Below are positions 12,148-23,876 of a stretch of DNA of 64,000 nucleotides, piece by piece. Origin of the DNA: Ancistrus triradiatus. Its lineage: Eukaryota > Chordata > Actinopteri > Siluriformes > Loricariidae. The stretch spans positions 62,001 to 126,000 of the forward strand of contig JAJAGP010002196.1 in the NCBI GenBank assembly GCA_025084515.1, written 5' to 3'. Position numbers and translations under genes: made by a program. Within the stretch, counting starts at the first letter, position 1. Every line of letters starts with the position of its first letter. A model generated the notes under the pieces. It did no database searches. It was not told the origin of the DNA and saw only the letters and a program-made list of their open reading frames with translations.

Positions 12148-12770
12148 TAAGAGGTGAGTCTGCAGACTGATGTAGAAGGAAGAGAGACACTGGGTGGTTG
12201 TGGCTGGTGTGGAAAGCTTATTCAACGAGTGTGGAGCCAGGAGCCTGAAACATAGAGGTTTGGCCCAGTGAGCATAGTTCTATCTTAGACACCCTGAAAC
12301 TGAACACCTAAGTTGGTGTGCGGATGTGTAATTCTGAATCAAAGAATGGTAATAAGACAAAGCAGAACTTTTTGAGGCCTGAAAAGCCATTACAAAAGTT
12401 TTAAATTTCATCCTGGCTTCAGGAACAGGAAACCAGTGGAGTGATCTCAGGAAAGGAGTGACCTGAAAAAGCTTTGGTATGTTGTGAACCAGGCAGGCTG
12501 GAGTGTTCTGGATGCTCTTGAAGCAATAGAACATGAAGGCAGAACAGCTATCAAAACATTGCGATTATGAGAGCCTGTTTGAGGATCTGAGCAGCTTCTC
12601 TGATCAGAAAAGATTTATTCTTCAGATGTTGTACAGATGAAATCTGAAAGATCTAGTGATTGATGTGATATTGTTAGAACATTTAAGTTTGTTGTCCAAA
12701 ATCACATCACCATACAGTATATGTTTATCGGGTGTTGGGTGAACCACGCCAGCCTACCTGGTAGAAGCCA
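12148..12770. repeat. Probable interspersed repeat, family not named
   Basis: Contains AGGAACAGGAAACCAGTGGA and GTGATCTCAGGAAAGGAGTG, followed by GGCTGGAGTGTTCTGGATG, a motif order I recognise from a frequent fish repeat (ccagtggag..gga..tggagtg...ttctggat). No open frame of note. Confidence 0.4.
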
Positions 12771-12990
12771 AGTCAAATCAAGTCAGATTTATTTCTATAG
12801 CTCTTTCTTACAATGGAGCATTGTCTCAAATCAGCTTTACAATTTTAGATTATCTTCTAATATCTAAGGCCAATCCCAAACTGAGCAAGCCTAGGGTGAA
12901 AGTGGAAAGGAAAAACTCCCTTAACATTTTGAGGAAGAAACCTTGAGAGGAATAACACTCAAAAAGGGACCCAAACTCCTTGGGTGGCTT
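12771..12990. repeat. Fish interspersed repeat ('AAGTCAAGT..TTTATTT' type)
   Basis: CAAGTCAGATTTATTTCTAT with TAGCTCTTTCTTACAA, CATTGTCTCAAATCAGCTTT, GGAAAGGAAAAACTCCCTTA and AGAAACCTTGAGAGGAATAA are the ordered landmarks of a repeat common in ostariophysan fish. Confidence 0.6.
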
Positions 12991-14740
12991 AGATGATAAA
13001 TGTAAGAATGAAACAAATTTATCTAGTCAAATAAGTCTGTAGTAATCATTCAAAAAACAGAAACTAAGTAAATATTAACAGATAAAATGATGAATAAAAT
13101 AACGTCAAAAATATGCATATTGGCATTATGTAGTCACTTCGGCAGTGAAGTACAAGAATCGATCTTGGAAGTATCAGGAGAACCAGTCCATTATTATATT
13201 ATTTGCTGATGATGTGCCAGATTATCAAGCATTTCATTACCTGTGAATCAATATTAAGGAAAAACGTCACTAAATCCCCTTCTTCTCTCATTCTCTAATA
13301 GTATTACAACTTTGTAATTGGAAACTATAGCTACATTATATTTGGAGCTCTGCAGCATTTTTTTCAAAAGCATTTACTCTCAAAATAATGTGACTTTATT
13401 CTCAAAAAAAGGACTGTGGTAGCCTAGTGGTTAAGGTACTGCACTCTGGACCAGAAGGTCCAGGGTTCAAATCCCACTTCTGCCAAGCTGCCACTGTTGG
13501 GTCCTTGAGCAAGACCCTTAACCCACAATTGCTTGGATTGTAAGACTGTATTAATTGTAAGTCGCTCTGGATAAGGGCGTCTGCTAAATGCTGTAAATGT
13601 CAAAATTGTATAACAATTTTTTTTGTAGTATAAGGATCTTAAAACATAGATCCTTATACTACTAGAAAGAAATGCAGCAACATGTCTGTTGAGTGTTGCC
13701 TGATGCAACAACACACATGCATAGCATTAATGTAACTCTCACTGTGCGTGTTGCTCTGACTCAAGAAGTATGTTGCATTTTTTTGGTGAAACTTGAAAAA
13801 ACAGTCAACCAGTCTGCCATTTAGCCATGAGTCACGAAGGAAACATGCGTCTTTTTTCCCGCTGTTCTCTCACGAATGCAAAGCAAGCAATGCATGCAAT
13901 CAGTCATATTTTAATATGCAACAGCCCCATTAACATTAAGACCTGTCACATTTCTCTATCAGGTGAGCGCCTAGAGAAGTGCAGAAACAGCATAAACGAG
14001 CAGCGAACAATCATTAGCCTCCCAGGAAAAGTGCTCACTCATTGATTAATGGTGTGAGTAGCTACTAAGGCTTCTGTCTCAGATATCATCTGAACGTTTG
14101 CTCTTATGGATAGACCAGAGACATGAAAGGGAAGTCAATCAAGAGCATATTAAGCAAAGATTACATGGTCCTTTCACACTAGTCAGAGGAAAAATCTAAT
14201 GTTCCTGGTAATCATTGGCACTCCACCCAGCACCCTTCCTATTAAGGCAAGCTGCTGAATCCCTTTTTGCATCTCTGCAAAATGGGATTTGCACGAGGGC
14301 TGCATTACTGTCACCTTTATGATTTGTATTCTTGTAAGTGAATGAAGGAGAATGAGAGCATACAGTGTGGCCTACTCGAGTTATAGAGGCAGATATCATT
14401 TACTTCAGATGTCCAGGTGTCAGCATTTAGCTCGGTTAATGTCCCCTGTGCTGGGCAAACAACAAGCTCCCCGTCTCTAGGAAACCAAAAGTCGGCATGT
14501 TTGTGCGTCTGTGTGCATTGGTGTTTCATGAAGCAGTGACAGGGAATGGACATCAGAGCGGAAGGAGACACATATGCCATGGCAGATTGTTGCCATGGAT
14601 GCATCATCGCCCTGAGATTAGTGGCAGTGCTCCATCAGACAGGACAGCAGTAGGCAGTGCCAGCACATTAGAACCTACAGACCAACAGCACTATAATTAA
14701 TGCACAGACAACACAGATAGAATTGTCAGTAATTATAACT
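12991..14740. other. Gene-free apart from one SINE
   Basis: Outside the SINE at 13411-13600, nothing with coding or structural character was recognised. The block at about 14200-14690 looks like unique DNA and could include regulatory sequence, but nothing in it shows this. Confidence 0.4.
13411..13600 (+). repeat. tRNA-like SINE, complete
   Basis: The head GGTAGCCTAGTGGTTAAGGT carries box A and GGTTCAAATCCC carries box B, as in a tRNA gene. The body is GCTGCCACTGTTGGGTCCTT. The tail is GTCGCTCTGGATAAGGGCGT followed by CTGCTAAATGCTGTAAATG. Transcription would be by RNA polymerase III. It is one of several family members here (10.7, 15.25, 30.2, 34.1, 54.05, 61.5 kb). Confidence 0.88.
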
Positions 14741-15875
14741 TACAAGTGGTGCTTGAAAGTTTGTGAACCCTTTAGTACTTTCTATATTTTGCATAAATAT
14801 GAGCTAAATGTCATCAGATTTTCACACAAGTCCTAAAAGTAGGTAAAGAGACCAAAATTAAGCAAATGAGACCAAAATATTATATTTGGTCATTCATTTA
14901 TTGATGAAAATATGCAGGATTTTCCTTTCTCAAGACATTATTCTTCTCATTTAAATAAAAACGTTCTATTTTGGCCTCATCCATCCATTAAATATTTCTC
15001 CACGTGCCTTCTTGCTTGTCCATGATCTTTAGGAAAATGCAGACAAGCAGCGATTTTCTTTTTGGAGAGCAGTGGTTTTCTCCTTGCAAGGCTGCCATGC
15101 ACACCATTGTTGTTCAGTGTTCTCCCGATATTGGAACATTAACATAAGCCAGTGTGAGAGAGTTGCACAGAAGTTACCCTGGGCTTCCTTTGAGAGTTTG
15201 CAAATTATTACACACCTTGCTCTTGGAGTGATCTTTGTTGGTCGACCACTCCACAATTGCTTTGATTGTAAGATTGTATCAGTTGTAAGTTGCTCTGGAT
15301 AAGCGCGTCTGCAAAATGCTGTAAATGTAAATGTAAACAATGGTCTTAAATGTCCTCCATTATCTCCATAATCTCTCTAGCCATGGATTGGTGAGGTTCA
15401 AATTCTTTCAAGATGGATTTGTAAACCTTTTCCAGAATGATGAGCATCAACAACTCATTTTCATGAGGTCTGCAGAAACCTCCTTTGTTCATGTCATGAT
15501 ACACTTCCACAAACAGTTTTTGTGAAGATTAGACATTGATAGATCCCTGTTCTTTAAATAAAACAGGGTGCCCCCTCACACCTGATTGTCATCCCACTGA
15601 TTGAAAACACCTGACTCTAATTTCACCTTCAAATGAACTGCTAATCTTAGAGGTTTACATACTTTTGCCACTCACAGGTATGTAGCATTAGATAATTTTC
15701 CTCAATAAATAAATGATCAAGTGTAATACCGGTACTTTTGTCCAATTTCTTTAATCGGGTTCTCTTTATCTACTTTCAGTACTTGTGAAAAATTCTGATT
15801 ATGTCATAGGTCATATATTGTATATGCGGAAATATAGAGAATGATAAATGGTTCACTTTCAAACACCACTCCATA
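14741..15875 (-). mobile_element. Tc1-like family C copy, SINE tail inserted
   Basis: Long inverted ends: TACAAGTGGTGCTTGAAAGT then TTGTGAACCCTTTAG at left; GGTTCACTTTCAAACACCAC at right. Transposase landmarks run in reverse, including TTTTGGAGAGCAGTGGTTTT, CATGCACACCATTGTTGTTC and ATGATACACTTCCACAAACA. Frames are broken and the part between the left end and 14925 is shortened. Confidence 0.85.
15251..15337 (+). repeat. SINE tail inserted in Tc1 family C
   Basis: CACAATTGCTTTGATTGTAA to GCTGTAAATGTAAATGTAA is a 5'-truncated SINE, sitting where the Tc1 sequence GGTCGACCACTC... is interrupted and resumes with ACAATGGTCTTAAATGTC. Confidence 0.75.
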
Positions 15876-17039
15876 TGGTGATAGATTGCTCATAAAAAGG
15901 CTTTGCACTGACAACTCCTCTTTTTTTGTGAGAGGCTAAACAGCAATGTTGACAGGATCATCACTCGCCTGCAAACCCGCACACACAAACACACGCACTC
16001 GCACACTCACAAACAGCCATATAAACCAGAGTCAGTGCTGACAATGAATGTACACCAATTCAAATGTAAGCACTTCCTTCATTATCTCAAAAAGGCCCAA
16101 TGACGTGACGTGAGACTCTCAGTGGAGAACTATAAGGCAGAGATAGGTATCACTATGAGTCACACACTGACTGCAAGTAGTCAAGAGCCAGTTTTAACCA
16201 GACTTGAAAAAGCTCAGTCCAGAGCTGCAGACTGGCAGTAAACATGTTGGCTATTGATCTTTAATTGATGTTTGGAGCATCTGCAATTTCACTTGGTCGT
16301 TTAATTGTACTCTGCCAATGTGAAAGCCTCAGAGAGGACAGTATTTACCCATGCTGAGAAAATTCTTATCTGAGCCAAGATTTCCAATCTATAGTGTATA
16401 TGGCATTTAGCTGAGTTGTTAAAAACGCCCCCTTATGAAGTATTCAAATAAACAAGTACATGATCGCTTGACCAAGCAGCATATTGATTTTGCAAATGTA
16501 TTCAAGTGTAAAAGATTAATGTTTCTTTTACTTTACCTCACAGTAGGGTAAAGCAAATATAATCCTTTAACTTTTGAGTTTTGTGAATCTTCATGTATCC
16601 ATCTTTTTCAACACATTTAAATTATAAATGTAGTGGACCAATAGCATGGCAGCATTCATACTTCAGCTGTTAAAGTTGGCTTGTTATAGCAGAATATATG
16701 AGGAGGACTAGAGACAGGATTTAATGCCTGTCATTCAAAAGTTTTTGAATACAATTGCACGGTTATGGTAGTGTGAACCAATTAGCTTCTGTTCCATTCA
16801 GCACAACAGCTAAAGTGCAGACATATTTCAGGAATTCAAGAGTCAGAAATAGGGCTGGGTACAAAAATTGGTAAACAAAAAGCACTTGCCAAAATGTCTC
16901 TGAATTACCATGTACCACAAAGTGAAGGACAAGTGAGAAACAACAGGTGACTACTAATTAGAACTTTTAGAAACATGAGCAAAACAAACAAACAAACCAA
17001 AAAATACCACAGCCATATCTTACCACCTCCTTGCTGCTT
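15876..17039. other. No gene recognised
   Basis: A+T-rich DNA with a short ACACAC-type patch near 15985. No frames, repeats or sites were supported. Confidence 0.4.
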
Positions 17040-18173
17040 GGAGGTAGTTATGTCTCAGGCAGATATGTAAATGATTACAGGTGTGGTCTGATTACACACT
17101 GGGTTTTGCCACAAGAAGACAGAAAAGTGCTTCCCCCGATGCCCTATAAAAAGGCTTATAGAGGTTCCTTTTGGGTAGTGTGCCAGACATGCCTCTTTGA
17201 CGCACTCAAATACATTTTGCCCAGTTGACAGACTTAGAGAGGGGGCACATCATTAGACTGAGAGAAGCAGAATGGTCATTTTGACAAATCAAACAGGGTC
17301 CAGTTGGTACAGATAGACCACCAGTAGAGAGGATCATTAGATCTGCCGACAAGCCTTTGCAGCTCCCACAGTTTCACTGTCCACCATCCAGACACAGGTG
17401 GCACCTTCACTACACACCCCTGTCTCTGTCCAGACCATTTCCAGGCTCTTAGCAGAAGGATATATATTGTCACAGCGCCCATTACATGTCCTGCAATGTA
17501 CATCCAACCACTGTTGTCTTTGTTTGCAGTGGTGTCATGAACGAGAAACCTGGACTGCTAAAGACTGCAACCATATCATCTTAAGTGACAAATCCAGGTT
17601 CTGTTTGGGATCCGACAATGGTCAGGTCCGAATATGGAGGCCTCTTGGTGAGCACTTCAGTCCTGTCTTTGCTTTGGAGCGACACACTGCCCCAACTACT
17701 GGTCTGATGATCTGGGGAGCCATCACATAAGACAGTCAGTCACCCCTAACAGTAATACAAAGGACATTAACAGAGAAGAGATGTGTGCAGGACATCCTGC
17801 AGCAACAAGTGTTGCCTCTCATGGCAGGGCTTCCAAGTTTTTCAGCAAGATAATGCTTGCCCACACACAGAGCAAGAGTTTCCCAGGAATGTCTCAGCCA
17901 GAATTCAACACTTCCTTGGACTGCCCGGCCACCAGCTTTATTGCCAAACAAGCATGTATGGGACCAGCTGGGATGTCAACATACATTTGTGCAGGATCTA
18001 CAGACCGACCTGCTACATCATAAGGAAAAGTGTGCCACAGGATACAATATGGAACCTGTATGCCTCCATGACCAATCGTATCTCATCTTGTATCCAGGCT
18101 AGAGTTGGCCCAAGATGGTACTAGAGCCTCCTTTCAATTGTACAGTTTTCCTCAATAAACTTATCCTTTCTGT
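17040..18173 (+). mobile_element. Tc1/mariner element with nearly readable DDE domain
   Basis: 17398-17730 reads through HERETWTAKDCNHIILSDKS, then RFCLGSDNGQVRIWRPLGEH, and MIWGAIT, which is the first catalytic Asp region. From 17783 other frames give FQQDNACPHT (the second Asp) and MYGTSWD, where PIEHVWD would be expected. The N-terminal part is shortened. A related, more deleted copy is at 38637. Element ends were not defined exactly. Confidence 0.75.
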
Positions 18174-18255
18174 AGATGTAGATGATTTGTGTAAGCTCTA
18201 ATGGTAGCTTCATGAACTTCTGTTGTTAAATAAAATCTGTTCATAAACAATTCTG

Positions 18256-18533
18256 GGCGGGTGGTACTGTGTGGTGCAGTGGTTAGCATTGTTGCCTCAC
18301 AGCTCAGAGATCCCCGGTTTGATCCTGACCCTGGGCTCCGCCTGTGTGGAGTCTGCATGTCCTTCCTGTGTCACAAAGACATGCGTGTTAAGTTAATTGG
18401 TGTTTCAAAAGTGCCCTTAGTGTGTGAATGTGTGTATGAGTGTGTGCCCTACGATGGATTGGCGCCATATCTAGAGCTGTTCCTGCCTTCAGCCCTGTGC
18501 CGCTGGCTAGGCACCAGCATTCCCACAGCCCAC
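18256..18533 (+). repeat. Second SINE-like family copy
   Basis: GTGGTGCAGTGGTTAGCATT with TTGCCTCACAGC and GGTTTGATCCTGACC gives box A and B-like spacing. The body includes GTGTGGAGTCTGCATGTCCT and AGTTAATTGGTGTTTC. This is a widespread teleost repeat type. It abuts a truncated Tc1 copy at 18534. Confidence 0.7.
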
Positions 18534-20094
18534 ATCTCTTCTGTCCTCCACTCGTTACCTGTATTAATGGCACCTGTTTGACCTCGTTATCTGTATAAAA
18601 GACACCTGTCCACAGCCTCAAACAGTCAGACTCCAAACTCAACCATGGCCAAAAGACACCAGGAAGAAACTTGTAGACCTGCCGCAGGCTGGGAAGAGTG
18701 AATCTACAAAAGGAAAGCAGGTTGGTGTGAATAAATCAACTGTGGGAGCAATTGTAAGACATACAAGACCATTGATAATTTCCCTCGCTCTGGGGCTCCA
18801 CGCAAGATCTCATCCCGTGGGGTCAAAATGAGCAAAAATCCCAGACCTACACGGAGGGACCTGATGAATGACCTGCAGAGAGCTAGGACCAATGTAACAA
18901 AGGCTACCATCAGTAACACACTACTCCAAGAGAGACTCACATCCTGCAGTGCCAGACGTGTCCCCCTGCTTAAGACAGTACATGTCCAGGCCCGTCTGAA
19001 GTTTGCCAGAGAGCATATGGATGATCCAGAAGAGGATTAGGAGAATATCATGTGGTCAGATGAAACCAAAATAGAACTTCTTGGTAAAAACTCAACTAGA
19101 GGAAAAAGGATGCTGAGTCGCATCCCAAGAACTCCATACCTACTGTGAACCTTTCTTTATCCCCCCCATTCAGGCGACTTTTTACTTTCCCCGCTAGCTT
19201 TTTTTCCCCGCTTCTTTGGTTTTTCTTTTTTCTTTGCTGTGTTCTCTTTTCGCTCTATTTTTACTTCTAGCCCACCCTATGCTCTCGACCTTATTGGCCC
19301 TTTACTTATCTTCCCTCTCTTCTTTTCCCTGTATTCCTCTGATTCCCTTCTGGAAAAAGGATGCTGAGTCGCATCCCAAGAAACTCCATACCTACTGTGA
19401 AGCATGGGGGTGGAAACATCATGCTTTGGGGGCTGTTTTTCTGCAAAGGGGACACAACGGACTGATCCGTGTTAAGGGAAGAATGAACGGGGACATGTAT
19501 TGTGAGATTTTTTAAGCCAAAACCTCCTTCCATCCATCCTGTGAGAGCATTGAAGATGGAACATGGCTGGGTCTTCCAGCATGACAATGATCCAAACACA
19601 CCGCTCAGGCAACGGAAGAGTGGCTCCGTAAAAGGCACTTCAAGGTCCCCCGGAGCGGCCTAGCCAGTCTCCAGACGTCAACCCCATAGGAAAATGTGTG
19701 GAGGAAATTGAAAAGTCTGTGTGCTTCTCCAAACATCACTGCTCTAGAGGAGATCTGCAATGGACGAATGGGCCAAAATACCAGCTTTAATCTGTGTGCA
19801 AACCTCGTAAAGACTTACAGGAAACGTTTGACCTCTGTCATTGCCAATAAAGGTTATGTTACAAAGTATTGAATTGGAACCCAAATTTATTGACCAAATA
19901 CTTATTTTCCACCATAATTTACAATTAAATTCTTTAAAAATCCTACAATGTGATTTCCTGGATTTTTTTCTCATTTTTTGTCTCTGAATAGATGAAGTGT
20001 ACCTATGATGAAAATTACAGACCTCTCTCATCTTTCTAAAGTAGGAGAACTTGCACAATCAGTGGCTGACTAAATACTTTTTTGCCCCACTGTA
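18534..20094 (+). mobile_element. Tc1-like family B, long decayed copy with inserts
   Basis: The left inverted repeat is missing and abuts a SINE. The right end is AATACTTTTTTGCCCCACTG. The transposase start at 18644 lacks about 20 bases of the expected KTKELSKD codons. 18828-19040 is open (PRPTRRDLMNDLQRARTNVT to ARLKFAREHMDDPEED). The DDE part is broken by an unusual insert at about 19149-19350. Remnants of the second catalytic region (CAGCATGACAATGATCCAAA) and the terminal region follow. The copy is non-functional. Confidence 0.85.
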
Positions 20095-22678
20095 TATAAA
20101 AGCATTTCCTGTAAGTAATAATCAAAAAACAGTCACAGAATTCCTCATATTCCCTAATAAAATGCATGTTGAGTAACAGCTGAACACATGCCACCCTGTT
20201 TACTTCCTCTAGAAATTAATGTGAAACACGAACATAGAGAGTTGCCATGTGCATGTGTCAGCCATTATGATTGGTTATATAAGGCTGGAGGATTGGAATC
20301 AAAAGGCCTCAGAGGCTGGTATTTGTATTTCCTGTAATCAGAGTATCCCGTTCACTAAAGGATGATGTAACTGGATTCTTGTCTGTAGTGAGGCAAGGCT
20401 TTGGTGGAGTGCAAACCCAGAATCGTTCTGCACTGTGTTTCACATGCTTCACTATTTGAATATATTTGACAGCTTTAAGCGTTTAGTGCAAATGAAGGAA
20501 GCTGCTTGTTTTGCAGGAGCATAGATTGCAAGAGAAAGCTGTTTGGAATAATGGTTCCAAAAGGAGACTTCTGACAGTATGCAGTGGATGTGTCTTTCAT
20601 TGCATCATGCTGTTTGGAGGACAGTGGCACCAATGTCATCTAGATACAGCAAGCTGAACAATAAAAGTAGGTTCCTGTGTTCACCTGGTTTCAAAAGCAG
20701 ATTAAAAAGAAACATTCTATAAACCAGCAACAACAAGGGCACATTGTAAAAATGACCGAAAATGTTCCCAAAGCACAGTAAACTATTCTCAATCTGTCTC
20801 ATTGTTATTTCAACACAACATAAATTCAGAAAAAACCCCAAACCCTTTCCTATCAGTCTGCAATACCACAAACTGTCCACTCAGAATGACGAGCAAAAGT
20901 GTCCAGCACAGAGGTCTGCACCTCGCTTCATTAAATCTGTGAAATGGATGACCGAGCTAAACTCTGCCAGGAAACATTCTCTGAGAGGGAAGACAATGTG
21001 GTTCCTGTATGGCAGGTGCTTAGAGTTTGAGCTGCTCATTTTGCCCTTGAGTTAACATCACAATATGCAGTGCCCAAACCACAGAATGAATGGCTTCTGG
21101 CAACCAGGCAACAGACAACTTATATAGTTGGAAGCACTTCAGCACTTTTGACACACATCAAGGAATCACATCAACCATCACTAAAGCCTATGCCTATGAT
21201 AGCCTCAATGGGACCATGCAAGAGGAGAATGAAGTAAATGAGAATATTGAGATGTTTACTCCAGACACCACAGTCACAGAGCTCAGGAAACGGAAAATGT
21301 TACAGCTTCCTGGGCTGTTTTTTTCCCCATTTTCCCCCAGAACATTAAGACAATGAAATTAAGGGGAAGATTTGAGCACATATACCATCCTCCTTCAACT
21401 CCTGTCTTACTGTTTATCCTCAACAAGCGAGTAATCACCATGTTTAAATTGGCTTACACCAAGGACTTAAATCACTTGCAATAGTCAGAACACGATTCAA
21501 ATTCTGCCTCTCGGGTCAGTCTCCTCTAAAGGCAGAGTGAAATTACTAGTATGGCACAAAGCTTAAATATAGTAATCTGTCATTTAAACTCAAAAAATTT
21601 CACTGTGTATAATTGGAGGACTGAAGTCATTGTCCTCCGCTTGTGTAAACCAGTTGCCATCTTTGTTCATCATAACAATCACATTAAATTCATTGGCTAT
21701 CTTGCAATCCCCAGGTAATGGTCATTGAATGTTCTTATTGCCTGTGTTCTTAAAGCTCTACTGTTATGCAGTACCACAGTCTGCCACTTCCTTCAGAAAT
21801 GCATAGTCTTGAATGAAAGGCTTCTTCGTGCCACACACACACAAAAAAAAAACAGTCTGGGGTAGGAGGTAGCAATTCATATTTCCAAGATGGTGCAAAT
21901 GGCTTTCAGCTGCGTGAGGATAAAGTGTGTTCCAACTGGCGTGTATTTAAAATTAGCGCCCACTCTCTTTGCCTCCAAATACTGCTTAGAAAGATTTGCA
22001 CTGTCGTGTTTTGTAAATATTTGGGGAGACTGAAACCATGATATTTTTACTGTGCAGACTTGTATTGTAACACCAAATCTATTTTTGCTGTCACACCAAA
22101 AGATGCTTACATAACTTCTCAAGTTTGACTCACCTTTCAAGCCACCTCTGGGTAAGTTATGAATAAAGCATCTCTATTACTGCTCAAGGACTAAACAGTT
22201 TACTTGGCTCATATTCTTTCTGGCGTTCATCCTGGTTATAAATAATCAGTATGTAAAGGTGAATTCCTGCAGAGTTAAACACACTCCCACAGAGCTAAAC
22301 TGAACTCTGTAGGAGTTGACACTCATTATTATGCGATGTGGGGTAGATCTTAGTCAGTGTGAAGTTCTCGGTGGTGTCTAGCACACCCCACGCTAACTGT
22401 TCTGCACAGATGATATGTCCCTGGCCATCGTTCTCATGTATCTGCTGGGGATTCCAGTTTGAATGGTTGATATAGGTCATTAGCAGTGCAGCGTGGAGCA
22501 CCAGCAGCTCTGTATGGCCCGGCATGAGTCTCCTCGACCGTGACCCATTTGCAAAGAACACAGTGTTCCCCGGTCCCTGCAGTTGCCACGGCAACGCCGA
22601 GTGGCAAGATGCAAGCTGTGGACATCATTTATGCTGCCAGGCAGAGATGAGAGACGAGAGACAGAGGGAGGGAAATGC

Positions 22679-22680
<2 letters not shown>
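20095..22680. other. Long gene-free, transposon-free stretch
   Basis: The longest open stretch (21090-21356, 88 codons) has no recognisable motif. Absence of recent insertions over 2.5 kb is notable in so transposon-rich a window. Confidence 0.4.

Positions 22681-22752
<72 letters not shown>
22681..22752. repeat. (GA)n microsatellite
   Basis: 72 bases of almost pure GA, with one AAG interruption near the 3' side. Confidence 0.98.
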
Positions 22753-23352
22753 CCCAATCAAAACAGTTTGCAAATGGCAAGTCTTCATTTTAGGCTAAAA
22801 GATGCACAGATGCAAGTGAAATGAAACCAAGTGTCCACGCACAAACGGTTCTGAGTGCCTGATTTGAATGCCAAAGTTACTGTAGCTGAAGTTTCACTAT
22901 TCAAATGATTAACTGCGCAAGGTGCAAAACTTCGGGGTGTGTTCGCCTGTGCGGCGGCTTAAAGACGCATTCATAAAAAATGAATCGGATACTGTCCACA
23001 TAAAGCTAGAGCAAAGCTAGATAATTGCATTCAGAGGTCTGCAGCTGTGCGTATGAATGCGTAATGGCTGTTTCAGTCATCTGCATGGCAGGATAATAGG
23101 AGAATGGACAACACGTAGACCAGCACTTCCTCTGACTCATAAAGCAGGGCTGAGATCAGTGTCTAGTGGGTAAAGCAGTTTGAAAAAAAAGGAGAATTTT
23201 CACCCCAGCACTCCTCGCATAATATTACAATGGGATCTGATACGTGGAAATGTGTTCTTTGAGAGACAATTGACATGATGAATTGTGAGCAATGATTAAG
23301 CACTCTAGGGCAATCCCGTAATTCATAGCACAATATAATTTCTACTGTGACA

Positions 23353-23876
23353 TACAGTACTGTGCAAAAGTCTTGGACCACCATTAGATCAGTTACACCA
23401 TTGTTTTAGCAATGGTATAATTACAGTATACAATTATTTCTCAGTGTATTTATTAGAATACAAGCAGAAAATTTGTATGCAGTATTAAAAAACTGAAACA
23501 AACCGGGGAAAAACCAGCTTCTATAGGCTATAGTGGGAAGTATTTAGTGGCAAGACCTCTCCCTACACTTGAGCAATAGTTGTATCTGGCAGCTTCATCG
23601 AGATGCCAAGTTGACCCCTCTACAGTACAAAGAAGCTTGCTCAGTAATGATCTTTTTGAAGGGTAGCAGCCAAGAAACCAGTTTTTCAGAAGAGGAACAG
23701 GGTGAAAAGGCTAAGATATGTTAAAGCTCACAAAGATTGGAATAAATATCAGTGGCAAAGACTACTGTGGATTGAAATTTTTGAGTCTAATCATCGACAG
23801 GATGGTATATATGGTCATTATACCATTGCTGAAACAACAATTCTAATGGTGGCCTAAGACTTTTGCACAGTACTGC
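23353..23876 (+). mobile_element. Tc1-like family A, short non-autonomous copy
   Basis: This 524-base element has imperfect inverted ends of about 35 bases: TACAGTACTGTGCAAAAGTC at left, GACTTTTGCACAGTACTGCA at right. The middle is a decayed transposase fragment (KRLRYVKAHKDWN-like, followed by WIEIFESNH). It defines family A for comparison with copies at 1050, 9216, 11507 and 52467. Confidence 0.85.

Noticed and set aside
13414..13490. Possible tRNA gene (box A and box B)
   Set aside because: The same sequence recurs with a common body and tail at several sites, so it is a SINE. No complete cloverleaf with a CCA-side acceptor was seen.
14196..14700. Overlapping open frames on both strands suggesting a gene
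   Set aside because: Frames are short, overlap antisense, lack motifs, and have no matching splice sites.
21090..21356. 88-codon open frame that looks fairly protein-like
   Set aside because: No motif, no splice context and no repeat support. Kept as unannotated unique DNA.
22480..22798. Open frames rich in Ser-Leu or Glu-Arg
   Set aside because: These are translations of the (GA)n microsatellite.
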